Shown in pieces: positions 1-8,165 of a DNA stretch of 64,000 nucleotides. The notes under the pieces were generated by a model. That model saw only the letters and a list, made by a program, of their open reading frames with translations. It was not told the origin of the DNA and made no database searches. Made by a program: the position numbers and the translations under genes. Numbering within the stretch: position 1 is the stretch's first letter; every line of letters starts with the position of its first letter. Origin of the DNA: Flavobacterium ajazii (lineage in GTDB: Bacteria; Bacteroidota; Bacteroidia; Flavobacteriales; Flavobacteriaceae); NCBI RefSeq assembly GCF_010614725.1, contig NZ_JAAEHL010000012.1, positions 62,001 to 126,000 on the forward strand, written 5' to 3'.

Positions 1-100
1 CTTTCAGGCCTGTTGCTGCATCTTTTTTGGGTTTTACCTCTGTACTTTTTTGCATACTCTGTTTATTAGCAGCTGCTTTTTTACTATCAGTAGTTTTCAT
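1..100 (-). CDS. Small Lys/Ala-rich protein, amino-terminal part only
   Basis: An ATG on the minus strand at 100 opens a frame that runs off the left edge. The 33 visible residues are rich in Lys, Ala, Ser, Thr and Gln (beginning MKTTDSKKAAANKQ) with no hydrophobic segment, so the visible part looks cytosolic and disordered. It is divergent from the gene at 290, with an AT-rich 189-bp gap between them. I do not recognise the family; the composition is like small DNA- or RNA-binding or stress proteins, but that is only a guess. Confidence 0.55.
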   Translation of the reverse strand, partial: MKTTDSKKAAANKQSMQKSTEVKPKKDAATGLK

Positions 101-253
101 AATTGTAATTTTTAATATGATTAATTGTTTCAAAATTAACCTCACATATTTATTTTAGATTATAGTATTCAAATCAAAAGTTTCAACATAAACACCTGTA
201 TATTATGAAAATAGACTTGTAAATTTTGTAAGACATTTGCTGCGTATCGTAGT

Positions 254-261
254 TAGTTTTG
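254..261 (+). promoter_or_regulatory. Probable -7 promoter element (TAGTTTTG)
   Basis: TAGTTTTG matches the Bacteroidota -7 consensus TAnnTTTG and lies 28 bp before the ATG at 290. A -33 TTTG at consensus spacing is not clear, so this rests on the -7 box and position alone. Confidence 0.4.
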
Positions 262-289
262 TAATATCAATAATTTTAAAGAAAATATT

Positions 290-604
290 ATGAGACCCGA
301 TACTACAACATACAGATACAATGAAAATGCAGTTTTTTACTTTCAGAGAAAATACCAGGGTGGTTATTTAGATCTAGATGCAGCTTTTTTAATCGAAAAC
401 GCTGTCAATAAACTTTTAAAAAAGGATCAGATTCTTAGAAGTGAAAACATTCCGAATGACGGAAGCATTAGTGAAGAAGAATATGTTAAAAAACATCAGA
501 AAGATGATAATTATTACAAACCTGAAAAAACGGAACAGAAAGAAGAAGGCATACAAAACGATGAGAACTTAGACTATGATGAGTTGGAACAAAGAAATGA
601 CTAA
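290..604 (+). CDS. Hypothetical protein, 104 aa, charged C-terminus
   Basis: ATG start with a plausible promoter just upstream. The first 45 residues look foldable (aromatic-rich, then an amphipathic helix around AAFLIENAVNKLLKK); the last 45 are dominated by Glu, Asp, Lys and Asn and are probably disordered. There is no signal peptide or membrane segment. It lies 39 bp before the even more acidic gene at 644 in the same direction, so the two are probably cotranscribed. I do not recognise the family. The pairing with an acidic neighbour suggests a small stress-response unit, but that is inference. Confidence 0.7.
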   Translation: MRPDTTTYRYNENAVFYFQRKYQGGYLDLDAAFLIENAVNKLLKKDQILRSENIPNDGSISEEEYVKKHQKDDNYYKPEKTEQKEEGIQNDENLDYDELEQRND

Positions 605-643
605 TCATAAGCGAGTAATTAGCAACATTAAAAAACTACTATT

Positions 644-1105
644 ATGAGCACTATAGATCAAAACAATACAGACAAAAATATCCTTATGAATGAGGAACTG
701 TACGAAAATAATGAGCAAAAACAAACCAACAGAGAAATCGCCGAACAGGGATTTACGGTTCGAAACGGCTATGACCCAAATAAACCAAATCCTGATCAGG
801 AAAAAATCACCAATGATGAAGATGATATCGACGATTTAAATGATGATTTTCACTCTGACAGAGATCTTGAAGACGATGACGAATTGGATGAAATTGATCT
901 TGACGGTGATGAAAAAATCGTTAATGATGAGTTTGACAATCCTTCCGATTCTTTCGAAAATACTTTTAATGAAACCGAAGAAGATTTAGAAGACATCGAT
1001 CAGGATGACGACGAGGAAGATGATGATTATGAATACAAAGAAGACGATATTCAGGAGGAAGACAATGAGGAAGATTATCCTGATAACGATCCGAGAAAAT
1101 TCTAA
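644..1105 (+). CDS. Highly acidic, disordered hypothetical protein, 153 aa
   Basis: After a polar amino terminus, roughly residues 55-150 are mostly Asp and Glu with scattered Asn, Tyr and Phe and runs such as DDDEEDDDYEYKEDD. There is no hydrophobic core, signal peptide or membrane segment, so the protein should be extended and strongly negative. It is the second gene of a probable two-gene unit with the ORF at 290 and is followed by a hairpin terminator. Acidic proteins of this kind can chaperone basic partners or bind cations. I do not recognise a family and assign no function. Confidence 0.7.
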   Translation: MSTIDQNNTDKNILMNEELYENNEQKQTNREIAEQGFTVRNGYDPNKPNPDQEKITNDEDDIDDLNDDFHSDRDLEDDDELDEIDLDGDEKIVNDEFDNPSDSFENTFNETEEDLEDIDQDDDEEDDDYEYKEDDIQEEDNEEDYPDNDPRKF

Positions 1106-1126
1106 GTTTCTACAGATTAAAGCATA

Positions 1127-1157
1127 AAAAAACCGTTAGATTTGTAACGGTTTTTTT
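1127..1157. terminator. Bidirectional rho-independent terminator
   Basis: An A-run, the 8-bp stem AACCGTTA/TAACGGTT with a 6-nt loop, and a T-run. It lies between the plus-strand gene ending at 1105 and the minus-strand gene ending at 1175, so it can serve both. Confidence 0.85.
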
Positions 1158-1174
1158 ATCGTTTTAATAAAATC

Positions 1175-1825
1175 TTAATCCCCAATTTTTTCCAGTACAG
1201 GAATATCGTCCATTTTTTCGAGGCGTTCAGCCAATCCCGCTCTTGCTTCTGTGAGTTCTTCTTCAGCTTTAATAAGTTCTTTATACAATTTGGCTTTATC
1301 TGCAGGTTTGGCCATTTCAATCTTACGCATAATTTCATAAATTTCGCCTTCAGCTTCCATGACCTTTAATCTTTTATAATAGGTCAGGCTTTCAGTCATG
1401 TGTGCGAGCGCAATCATCGCTGTCAAAAAAGGATGGTTGTTGGTTACATTGACGTCCTTAATCCTTCCATGTTCTAGTTCAACTTTCAGGGCAAAAGCAA
1501 ATTCTTCCATATTAAAAACTTCATGTTTACTTTTCGGATTCAGATAGGCTTTTATCGATTCGACATTGTTCATTGTAGAAAGGTCAACATCGGTCGTTTT
1601 TTTATCACTCAAATCTTTAAAAACAAGCCTGCCAATTACTCTTGCCTCATCAACGGTCGGATCATTTTCAGGATTTTCAAAATCACGAACAGACCAGTCC
1701 CAATTTTCAGGATGAACAGGTTTTATATATTTTTCACAAAAATCTGTCACATCATTTTTTAAGCTTACCATTTCATCTTCTCTTTTGATGTAAACATCCT
1801 GATAAGCACCACTTTTAGTTCCCAT
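1175..1825 (-). CDS. DUF5661-like protein, about 216 aa
   Basis: The middle and C-terminal parts carry a pattern I associate with DUF5661: a VELEHG segment, a Asn-His-Pro phrase, IALAHMTESLTYYKRL, and a following Glu-rich helix. The function of that family is not established. The last 60 residues are helical, rich in Lys and Glu, and probably coiled coil. An ORF extends upstream to 1855, but that start lies inside a perfect hairpin (1847-1880), so the ATG at 1825 is preferred. There is no signal peptide. It is convergent with the acidic gene at 644 and lies downstream of the DUF1328 gene on the same strand. Confidence 0.7.
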   Translation of the reverse strand: MGTKSGAYQDVYIKREDEMVSLKNDVTDFCEKYIKPVHPENWDWSVRDFENPENDPTVDEARVIGRLVFKDLSDKKTTDVDLSTMNNVESIKAYLNPKSKHEVFNMEEFAFALKVELEHGRIKDVNVTNNHPFLTAMIALAHMTESLTYYKRLKVMEAEGEIYEIMRKIEMAKPADKAKLYKELIKAEEELTEARAGLAERLEKMDDIPVLEKIGD

Positions 1826-1846
1826 AATTTTATGTTTTAAAATTGC

Positions 1847-1885
1847 AAACGACACATTTACCAGAATAAATGTGTCGTTTTTCCT
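1847..1885 (-). terminator. 14-bp perfect hairpin between the DUF1328 and DUF5661-like genes
   Basis: AAACGACACATTTA, a 6-nt loop, then its exact complement. It follows the DUF1328 gene (stop at 1906) and precedes the ATG at 1825 on the minus strand. The T-rich tail is strongest on the plus strand, so it may act in both directions. It could also attenuate read-through into the downstream gene. Confidence 0.6.
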
Positions 1886-1905
1886 TTCTTTTTTTATTTT
1901 TTTAT

Positions 1906-2067
1906 CTAAATATTTCTTCTGCCGCTAATTAATGACAACAAAAACAATACAATAAATATAAAGAATAAGACTTTTGCTATACTTGCGGCTCCGGCAGCAA
2001 TACCGCCAAAACCTAATATTCCGGCCACTATGGCGAGAATAATAAAAATGATTGTCCAGCGTAACAT
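1906..2067 (-). CDS. DUF1328 family small membrane protein, 53 aa
   Basis: ATG at 2067, TAG at 1906-1908. The protein begins MLRWTIIFIILAIVAG, continues through a Gly/Ala-rich turn (GFGGIAAGAASIAK), has a second hydrophobic segment (VLFFIFIVLFLLSLI) and ends in basic residues. This two-helix plan with a Trp near the start and a central GFGGIA-like turn is that of the DUF1328/YtjA family of small inner-membrane proteins, whose role is unknown and which is often stress induced. It is short and easily missed. It is followed by a hairpin at 1847-1880. Confidence 0.85.
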   Translation of the reverse strand: MLRWTIIFIILAIVAGILGFGGIAAGAASIAKVLFFIFIVLFLLSLISGRRNI

Positions 2068-2243
2068 AATAGTTGATTTTTAAATTAATACTGAATTTAT
2101 CTGTATATCAAATTTCCCATTTTAACAGGAATCGGATTAACTCAAAACATTATTTTTTTATCTCTATTAAATTGTGTTTCTTAATCTGGATTAAGTCATT
2201 TTTAGCTTTTTAAAACTATTTTTGTAATGTAAAATATGGCATC

Positions 2244-2558
2244 ATGAAAAAATACAATTTTTTGATACTGGGTAAAAACCAGCCTATTCTCGAAATTCTA
2301 ATTCGGTTAGTTAATGCAAATGAAAACTGGAATGCAGTTGGTTTTAATGATGAAAAAATGGCTCAGGACTATTTCATAGCAAACAAACCCGATTTTGTTT
2401 TACTGAGCTCTGCAATTGAAGATCATGTCGAAAAAGAATTTGCAGCATTTTGCACAGAAGCCCATCCGGAAGTTGAAATCATAGAACATTTTGGAGGCGG
2501 GAGCGGTCTTTTAAAATCAGAAATTCTTCACCGATTGTACCTCAAAGGAAAAATATAA
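2244..2558 (+). CDS. Hypothetical protein, possible degenerate receiver-like fold, 104 aa
   Basis: The protein has alternating strands and helices: a hydrophobic first strand (YNFLILG), a helix, then PDFVLLSS and a strand near VEIIEH. This resembles the first part of a CheY-like receiver, but the acidic pocket and the phosphoacceptor Asp are missing (Ser-Ser follows PDFVLL). It is also shorter than a full receiver at about 120 aa. TATTTTTG at 2217-2224 is a fitting -7 element 20 bp before the ATG. No neighbour points to a function. Confidence 0.6.
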   Translation: MKKYNFLILGKNQPILEILIRLVNANENWNAVGFNDEKMAQDYFIANKPDFVLLSSAIEDHVEKEFAAFCTEAHPEVEIIEHFGGGSGLLKSEILHRLYLKGKI

Positions 2559-2674
2559 TGTGCTATACTTACTAAACTTTAAAATAAAGACTTTACTCAC
2601 AGAAGTTTATTTTCTAAATAATTCAAAGTAATCCTTATTCAATAAGTTTTAAATTTGTATGAAATGATATATTG

Positions 2675-3100
2675 ATGAAGAAAAAAACTTTTATTCGTAC
2701 AATACAAAAAGCATTCTTAATAATCTTTATTTTTACCTTGTTTACACAATGTTTTTATAAAGATTATACATTTAAAGAAAGCTTAGACCGTAACTTTTAT
2801 TTAATGGAAAGTGATATATTACCATCTAAATATATCTGTATAGAACATGAAAATGGCAGTTTAGTACTACTTTATGACTTGCTTGAAGTAGCTGGCAACG
2901 AAAATATAATATTAGTAAAAAATAAAAACAAAGAAAATAAAGATCAATATAATCTAATTAAAATAGCAGAAGTTGTATATCCTGAAGATATAAAAGTTAT
3001 CTCTTATGATGAATATTCAAAACGCAAAAAACAACTTAACTATGATTATTCTTATGATCAAAAAAATGGCTTTTGGCGAAAGTTCAAATGGCATAAATAA
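2675..3100 (+). CDS. Hypothetical lipoprotein, 141 aa
   Basis: I start at ATG 2675 rather than the in-frame TTG just before it. The N-terminus has three Lys, a hydrophobic stretch (AFLIIFIFTLF) and a Cys in TLFTQC near residue 26, which fits a lipoprotein signal peptide. The mature part is Lys/Asn/Tyr-rich and ends in aromatic and basic residues. TAAATTTG at 2650-2657 matches the -7 consensus and lies 18 bp before the ATG. Codon use is more AT-rich than in flanking genes, which may reflect recent acquisition. Family not recognised. Confidence 0.6.
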   Translation: MKKKTFIRTIQKAFLIIFIFTLFTQCFYKDYTFKESLDRNFYLMESDILPSKYICIEHENGSLVLLYDLLEVAGNENIILVKNKNKENKDQYNLIKIAEVVYPEDIKVISYDEYSKRKKQLNYDYSYDQKNGFWRKFKWHK

Positions 3101-3152
3101 ATTTTCTTATACGAATTGCAGCTTTAAATTTGTATTAATCTAAATCCTAAAA

Positions 3153-3716
3153 ATGGAGAAAAAGTATTCGGTTGCGATTTATCCTTCGCAGGATGTTATT
3201 GATTCAGTCAAAACAATGAAGGAATATCTGAAAAGTAAAATCAACTGGTACAACAGCTGTAACTCTACCGCTCATATTACAATCTGCGAATTCACAATTG
3301 ACGATTCACAAATCGATACTTTCAAACAAAAGCTTTTTAAAACCTGTGATGGTTTTACGCCTTTCCCCGTGTATCTGAATCATTTTTCCTTTTATGAAAA
3401 TAGCGGTGCCTTTTTTATTGCTCCAAATGAAACTTCAAAAAATAATCTGAAACCTGTCATGAAGAAGATTCAGGAAACCCTGAAATCTTTAAAACTCAAA
3501 AAAAGTGACGACCCTCACCTGTCCATTGGCAGGAAACTCACGGCCGAAAACCTCAAAATAGCGTCACAGCTTTTTACCACAATTGAAATTGATTTTTTGT
3601 GTAAAGAAATAGTGCTCCGGGAACTCGATCCTGTCAAAAAGCAGTTTTTTGTAATTGATACTTTTACATTTAACGGAAATACACAGCCTGAATTTGTTCA
3701 GGGAAGTTTGTTTTAA
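3153..3716 (+). CDS. 2'-5' RNA ligase/2H phosphoesterase superfamily protein, 187 aa
   Basis: Two HxT/S motifs define this superfamily and both are visible: HIT at residues 41-43 (in AHITICEF) and HLS at 122-124 (in DPHLSIGR), about 80 residues apart as expected. Members act on 2',3'-cyclic or 2'-5' phosphodiester bonds in RNA or nucleotides; the substrate here cannot be told. No signal peptide, so cytosolic. TAAATTTG at 3125-3132 is a likely -7 element 20 bp before the ATG. It stands alone, with a run of low-complexity sequence after it. Confidence 0.85.
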   Translation: MEKKYSVAIYPSQDVIDSVKTMKEYLKSKINWYNSCNSTAHITICEFTIDDSQIDTFKQKLFKTCDGFTPFPVYLNHFSFYENSGAFFIAPNETSKNNLKPVMKKIQETLKSLKLKKSDDPHLSIGRKLTAENLKIASQLFTTIEIDFLCKEIVLRELDPVKKQFFVIDTFTFNGNTQPEFVQGSLF

Positions 3717-3846
3717 TTTTGTAAAATGTCAGAGGTTAGAAAGCAAGTAGCCATTAGTTTTACGTTTCACAACTCACATCTCACCTTTTACAATTCACAA
3801 TTCATAATTTGTTTCCGTATATTTGAATTTTACAAATCAAACACAT

Positions 3847-4752
3847 ATGAAATCCCTGGAACCATTTTATAAAGAAATTGCAGAATTAACCAATAACGAA
3901 TCAAATTCGCTGTTAGATAACTGCATTCAAAAAGAAATCTGTCAGTTTAATGTTTTTAATATTAAAGAGCTTTTGGGAAAGTGTACTATGCCTTACAACC
4001 GAAGAGCGTATTACAAAATTAGCCTTATAAAAGGAAAAAACAGAGCCGAATATGCAGATAAAATAATTGAAATTGATAAACAGGCACTTCTATTTGCTAC
4101 ACCCAAAATCCCTTATAATTACATTCCGCAGGACACAAATCAGACAGGACAATTCTGTGTATTTACTGATGAGTTCCTAAATAAGAGCGGAATTATTTTA
4201 AACGAACTTCCTATTTTTGCTCCGGACGGTTTTCCTATTTTTCAGCTTTCAGATGAACAAATTACAGAAGTTGAATTCATTTTCAGCAAAATACAGCATG
4301 AAATCAATTCTGATTACACTTACAAATACGATCTAATCCGAAATTATGTAGCAGAGTTAATTCATTTTGGACAAAAATTACAGCCTGTAACAGCCTTGTA
4401 CTCCAAACACAATTCAGCAGCCAGAGTTTCTTCTTTATTTGCTGAGTTATTAGAAAGACAGTTCCCGATTGAATCACCACATCAGCGTTTAGAATTAAGG
4501 ACTGCCAAAGATTTTGCCGAAAGACTCTCCGTTCACGTGAATCATTTAAACAAGGTTTTAAAGGAAAACAGCGGAAAAACCACAACTGAGTTAATCAGCA
4601 GCAGGTTAACCAGTGAAGCCAAAATTCTTTTAAGACAAACCAACTGGAATATTTCTGAAATTGCTTATTGCTTAGGATTTGAAGAACTGGCACATTTCTC
4701 GAATTTCTTTAAAAAACAAACCTCTTTGACACCGTTAGCTTTTAGAAGTTAA
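3847..4752 (+). CDS. AraC family transcriptional regulator, 301 aa
   Basis: The C-terminal hundred residues form an AraC/XylS double HTH: FAERLSVHVNHLNKVLKENSGKTT, then ISEIAYCLGFEELAHFSNFFKKQTSLTPLAFR. The first two thirds resemble the cupin-like effector domain common in Bacteroidota AraC proteins. An in-frame TTG lies upstream at 3823, but ATG 3847 is preferred. A -7 box TATATTTG is at 3818-3825. The next gene in the same direction is an SDR oxidoreductase; this arrangement suggests that the regulator controls it, which is inference from proximity. Confidence 0.88.
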   Translation: MKSLEPFYKEIAELTNNESNSLLDNCIQKEICQFNVFNIKELLGKCTMPYNRRAYYKISLIKGKNRAEYADKIIEIDKQALLFATPKIPYNYIPQDTNQTGQFCVFTDEFLNKSGIILNELPIFAPDGFPIFQLSDEQITEVEFIFSKIQHEINSDYTYKYDLIRNYVAELIHFGQKLQPVTALYSKHNSAARVSSLFAELLERQFPIESPHQRLELRTAKDFAERLSVHVNHLNKVLKENSGKTTTELISSRLTSEAKILLRQTNWNISEIAYCLGFEELAHFSNFFKKQTSLTPLAFRS

Positions 4753-4800
4753 TTTTGAAGTTTCAGGTTTCAGGTTTAAAGTTTAAAATTGATTTTTGAA

Positions 4801-4836
4801 ATTGACATTGTTATTGCTATTGACATTGTCATTGAT
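4801..4836. repeat. Two tandem copies of an imperfect 18-bp repeat
   Basis: ATTGACATTGTTATTGCT is followed directly by ATTGACATTGTCATTGAT (15 of 18 identical). It lies between the AraC gene and the SDR promoter. It may be simple low-complexity sequence or a regulator site. Confidence 0.5.
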
Positions 4837-4894
4837 ATTTGAATTTCGCAAACATCGGTTTGATATTTACAAATTCCGAACAATGCTTCACTCC

Positions 4895-4902
4895 TACCTT
4901 TG
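4895..4902 (+). promoter_or_regulatory. -7 promoter element of the SDR gene (TACCTTTG)
   Basis: TACCTTTG fits TAnnTTTG and is 27 bp before the ATG at 4929. Just upstream, a stretch beginning GAATTTCGCAAAC and ending TTTACAAATTC forms an imperfect palindrome that could bind the adjacent AraC protein. Confidence 0.5.
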
Positions 4903-4928
4903 ATTTATCAATTTAAAACATAAATCAA

Positions 4929-5693
4929 ATGGCAGTAAATACAAAAATCGCCTTAGTAACAGGCGGAAGCAGAGGTTTAGGAAAAAATATGGCAATCGCA
5001 ATTGCTAAAAAAGGAATCGATGTTATTATTACCTACAACAGCAAAAAAGACGAAGCCGAAGAAGTAGTAAAAGAAATTGAAAATTTAGGTCAGAGAGCAG
5101 CTGCAATTCAGTTAAATGTTGCGGAGTCCGGTACTTTTGATTCTTTTTTAGAACAGGTTTCTTCTTCATTAAAAAACATTTTTAAAACGGATAAATTCGA
5201 CTTTTTAGTAAACAATGCCGGAATCGGAATTCATAATTCATTTGCAGAAACTACTGAGGCCGAATTTGATTTGCTGACGAATATTCATTTTAAAGGCCCT
5301 TTCTTTTTAACTCAAAAAGCATTGCCAATACTAAATGATGGCGGTGGAATTGTAAATATCTCAAGCGGTCTGGCCAGATTTTCATTCCCGGGCTACTCTG
5401 CTTATGGAGCCATGAAAGGCGCTATCGAAACTTTGACAAAATATCAGGCAAGAGAACTGGGCGAAAGAAAAATCAGAGTCAACATCGTCGCTCCGGGCGC
5501 AATTGAAACCGATTTTGGAGGCGGAGCTGTACGCGATAATGATGAATTAAATAAAACTATCGCTGGCTTAACTGCTTTAGGAAGAGTAGGTCTTCCTGAT
5601 GATATTGGCGGAGTTGTTGCCTTTTTATGTTCTGAAGAATCCCGTTGGGTTAACGGGCAGCGTATTGAGGTTGCAGGAGGAATATTTTTATAA
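4929..5693 (+). CDS. SDR family NAD(P)-dependent oxidoreductase, 254 aa
   Basis: Classical short-chain dehydrogenase. The Rossmann nucleotide motif TGGSRGLG is at residues 11-18, NNAG follows in the middle, a Ser in NISSG and the YGAMK catalytic Tyr-x3-Lys come after, and the C-terminus ends with the usual FLCSEESRWVNGQ and GG sequence. Length is normal for classical SDRs. It uses NAD(P)H on a carbonyl or hydroxyl group; the substrate is unknown. A conserved -7 box precedes it and the AraC regulator gene lies upstream in the same direction. A terminator follows at 5909. Confidence 0.92.
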   Translation: MAVNTKIALVTGGSRGLGKNMAIAIAKKGIDVIITYNSKKDEAEEVVKEIENLGQRAAAIQLNVAESGTFDSFLEQVSSSLKNIFKTDKFDFLVNNAGIGIHNSFAETTEAEFDLLTNIHFKGPFFLTQKALPILNDGGGIVNISSGLARFSFPGYSAYGAMKGAIETLTKYQARELGERKIRVNIVAPGAIETDFGGGAVRDNDELNKTIAGLTALGRVGLPDDIGGVVAFLCSEESRWVNGQRIEVAGGIFL

Positions 5694-5732
5694 TATTAAA
5701 AATCAATCAGTTGCATTCTATTTGTTTTTTTC

Positions 5733-5853
5733 AACACATAGAAACATAGATTTTTCTTTTTGAAAAGTTTAAAAAGAGAAACTGATTTCTCAACACATAG
5801 CTATGCGTTTTTTAAATAAGTGAAACGCTAGTTACAAAAACTATGTTCCTAGT
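5733..5853. repeat. Dispersed palindromic intergenic repeat, copy 1 (degenerate)
   Basis: It begins AACACATAGAAACATAGAT, has an internal CACATAGCTATGCG segment and the shared AAGTGAAACGC, and ends in a decayed right arm (ACTATGTTCCTAG). Copies 2 (14090) and 3 (46515) have intact inverted ends. No ORF lies inside. Confidence 0.75.
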
Positions 5854-5908
5854 CTTCACTGACTAAAGTCGAAGAGTGTTTAAATCAACACTAAACTTCT
5901 TTAAAACA

Positions 5909-5940
5909 AAACCCGATAAGCAAAAACTTATCGGGTTTGT
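5909..5940. terminator. Bidirectional rho-independent terminator
   Basis: Perfect 12-bp stem AAACCCGATAAG with a CAAAAA loop, followed by T-rich sequence. It lies between the SDR gene (plus) and the PepSY-like gene (minus). Confidence 0.85.
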
Positions 5941-5974
5941 CGTTTAAATATCTGAATTAGTAAGTAAGCAAATT

Positions 5975-6448
5975 TCAATTTTTTTCGATACTGACATCGA
6001 ACCCTCCGTTCTTATCAAAAATAACATCGTAAAACTTTGAATCTTTTTCAACCCCCACTTCATAAGTAGTTTTGTTTTTATCATCCACCACTACTGCAAT
6101 TTCTTTTATCGTTTTTGAAGAATAGTTTTTTTTCAGATATGCCTGTGCTTTGGCTGGCAGTTTGCTTAACGGAATCTGTAATTCATACGCTTTCATATTT
6201 CCTAAGTTATCATAAATTGCCAGTGCTTTTGTAGCATTGTTTACATTGTATTTGGCTTCATAACGAAGTTCATCATCATCATCACCCACATATTCTTCAG
6301 ACCAGACCGATGTCTTACCCGGGTATTCTTTTTCAAAAGCAACTCTTACCACTTCCGGAGGAATTACTGTTTTTTTCATATTCGTTCCTTCCTGTGCCAT
6401 TAAAAAACTAAAACTGAACAGCGCAAAAATTAAAGATATTCTTCTCAT
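5975..6448 (-). CDS. PepSY-like secreted protein, 157 aa
   Basis: A signal peptide (MRRISLIFALFSFSFLMAQ) is followed by two similar modules of about 60 residues: one with VRVAFEKEYPGKTSVWSEEY and an EAKY strand, the other with AQAYLKKNYSSKTIKEIAVV and a DVIFDKNG strand. This matches the periplasmic PepSY-like (DUF2874) proteins of Bacteroidota, which resemble BLIP-type folds. Their role is uncertain, and binding of peptides or metals has been suggested for the wider group. It is transcribed alone on the minus strand towards the SDR gene with a shared terminator. Confidence 0.75.
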   Translation of the reverse strand: MRRISLIFALFSFSFLMAQEGTNMKKTVIPPEVVRVAFEKEYPGKTSVWSEEYVGDDDDELRYEAKYNVNNATKALAIYDNLGNMKAYELQIPLSKLPAKAQAYLKKNYSSKTIKEIAVVVDDKNKTTYEVGVEKDSKFYDVIFDKNGGFDVSIEKN

Positions 6449-6633
6449 TTTTTTATCATTAAAGAATTAATAAGTTCAAAAAAGCAGTAATAAATTTACT
6501 ACTTATAAATGAATTAAAGATGAAGTTTTTCTAAAATTTTCAGTTTAAATTTAAAATAATTATGATTTCGCTTTATAAAACAGGTAACCTTTTTCTGTAC
6601 GGGTCGTCTAATTTTAAAACCTAATCATAGATC

Positions 6634-7353
6634 ATGAGAGACAATAAAAAATTTGAAACTTCTCCACAACCTTATGCCAGACTTGCTGGTTTGCTATATC
6701 TCCTTATTATCATAGCCGGTGCTTTTGCTGAAACCTTTGTCCGAAATAAATTAGTTGTTTATGGAGATGCAACCGCTACTGCAAATAACATCATCCATTC
6801 TGATTTTTTATGGAAAATTGGCATTACCGCCGATTTGATTATGCAGGTTTGCGATCTGCCTGTAATGGTAATCCTCTATTTTTTGCTTAGACCTGTAAAC
6901 AAAAAACTTGCCCTTCTTAATTTGTCTTTTAATCTAATTCAGACAGCCGTTTTAGTGGCTAACAAATTAAATCTTTTAGCTGCCTTATTTTTTCTTGGAG
7001 ATGCTGATTATTTAAAATCCTTTAGTCCTGATCAATTGCATGCGTTGTCTTATCTTTCAATAAAATTACATGATTTTGGATTTGGAGTCGGTTTAATATT
7101 TTTTGGATTTGTATGTCTTATAGAAGGTTACTTAATTTACAAATCAGGTTATTTCCCAAAAGTATTTGGAGTGCTCATGTCAATTGCAGGATTCTGCTAT
7201 TTAACAAACAGTTTTGCTTTAATTCTTTTTCCGAAGCTTTCCAGTATTGCATTATTGATGCCGTGTCTTGTCGCAGAATTAGCCTTAAGCTTATGGCTTA
7301 TTTTTAAAGGAGTAAATCTCTCTGTCTGGAGACAAAAATTAGTTATAACTTAA
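6634..7353 (+). CDS. DUF4386 family integral membrane protein, 239 aa
   Basis: About six hydrophobic segments span the protein, starting with ARLAGLLYLLIIIAGAFAETFVR, which is the usual DUF4386 opening (a Tyr-Arg/Ala-Gly-x-x-Tyr pattern and a conserved R near the end of the first helix). Conserved SIKLHDFGFGVGLIFFG and SGYFPKVFGVLMSIAGFCYL follow in the second half, also typical. The function of the family is unknown. A rho-independent terminator follows at 7380. No partner gene is near; the next gene is convergent. Confidence 0.85.
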   Translation: MRDNKKFETSPQPYARLAGLLYLLIIIAGAFAETFVRNKLVVYGDATATANNIIHSDFLWKIGITADLIMQVCDLPVMVILYFLLRPVNKKLALLNLSFNLIQTAVLVANKLNLLAALFFLGDADYLKSFSPDQLHALSYLSIKLHDFGFGVGLIFFGFVCLIEGYLIYKSGYFPKVFGVLMSIAGFCYLTNSFALILFPKLSSIALLMPCLVAELALSLWLIFKGVNLSVWRQKLVIT

Positions 7354-7379
7354 TTCAAATTCCTAAAATATAATCAAAA

Positions 7380-7417
7380 AAGCCTGCCGGAAATAAATCT
7401 GAGCAGGCTTCTTTTTT
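7380..7417. terminator. Rho-independent terminator between convergent genes
   Basis: AAGCCTGC and GCAGGCTT arms with a 15-nt loop, an A-run before and a T-run after. It serves the DUF4386 gene and possibly the LytTR gene on the other strand. Confidence 0.8.
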
Positions 7418-7454
7418 GAAATAACTGAATTAGTAAGCGCTTATTTCTGAACTT

Positions 7455-8165
7455 TTATAGATTGTTTTTATTTTTCATCCGGTCTGTCAGTTCCCTTCTG
7501 TAAGTTATCCCAATCGGAATTCTTTCATTTTTTATCACAACAAAATCTTTTTCGGCTGCGTCAATTTTATCCAAAGCCACGATATAGGATTTATGAATAC
7601 GCATAAAACTCTTTTCCGGAAGGCATTTTTCTAATTCTGTAGTAGTAATTGAGCCTAAATAAGTTCTCTTTAACGTGTGCAATTTTACGTAATTACCAAA
7701 ACTTTGTGCAAACAAAAGCTGGTCCAATTCGATATCAATAAAATAGCCGTCTACTTTTACACTAACAGAATTCACAATTACTTCTTCTTCTTTTGTTTTT
7801 ACATTTTCTGTTGCAAAAAAACGATCGATGGCTTTTAAAAACCTTGGAAAATAAATAGGTTTCAACAAATAATCAATCACACCGTAATCATAACTTTCGA
7901 GAGCAAATTCAGAATAAGCAGTCGTTAAAATCGTTTTGGGATGCGTTGGAATAATCTTGAGCAGTTCCATTCCTGAAATTTCTGGCATATTGATATCCAA
8001 AAACATCAGATCTACTTTGTTTTCACGGAGATAATCCATTGCCTCAACGCCATTATAGCCCTGAAAAACAAGTTCCAGCTGTGGATTCTGTTTGATATAA
8101 TTGGCCAGAACATAATGCGCTGCCGGCTCATCATCAACGATAATGCATTTTTTGGTCTCCTTCAT
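7455..8165 (-). CDS. LytTR family response regulator, 236 aa
   Basis: The N-terminal CheY-like receiver shows the acidic pair at residues 11-12, the phosphoacceptor Asp57 in LMFLDINMPE, and a Thr-Thr-Ala and Lys-Pro (LLKPIYFPRF) in the expected places. The C-terminal LytTR DNA-binding domain includes FIDIELDQLLFAQSFGNYVKLHT and FMRIHKSYIVALDKI. The ATG overlaps the stop of the histidine kinase gene, which indicates translational coupling. The pair is divergent from an RND efflux operon at 9363, which is a plausible target but not proven. Confidence 0.93.
   Translation of the reverse strand: MKETKKCIIVDDEPAAHYVLANYIKQNPQLELVFQGYNGVEAMDYLRENKVDLMFLDINMPEISGMELLKIIPTHPKTILTTAYSEFALESYDYGVIDYLLKPIYFPRFLKAIDRFFATENVKTKEEEVIVNSVSVKVDGYFIDIELDQLLFAQSFGNYVKLHTLKRTYLGSITTTELEKCLPEKSFMRIHKSYIVALDKIDAAEKDFVVIKNERIPIGITYRRELTDRMKNKNNL

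Noticed and set aside
3721..3815. Low-complexity run with repeated TCACA words as a regulatory site
   Set aside because: Such text is common between Flavobacterium genes and shows no defined symmetry or spacing.
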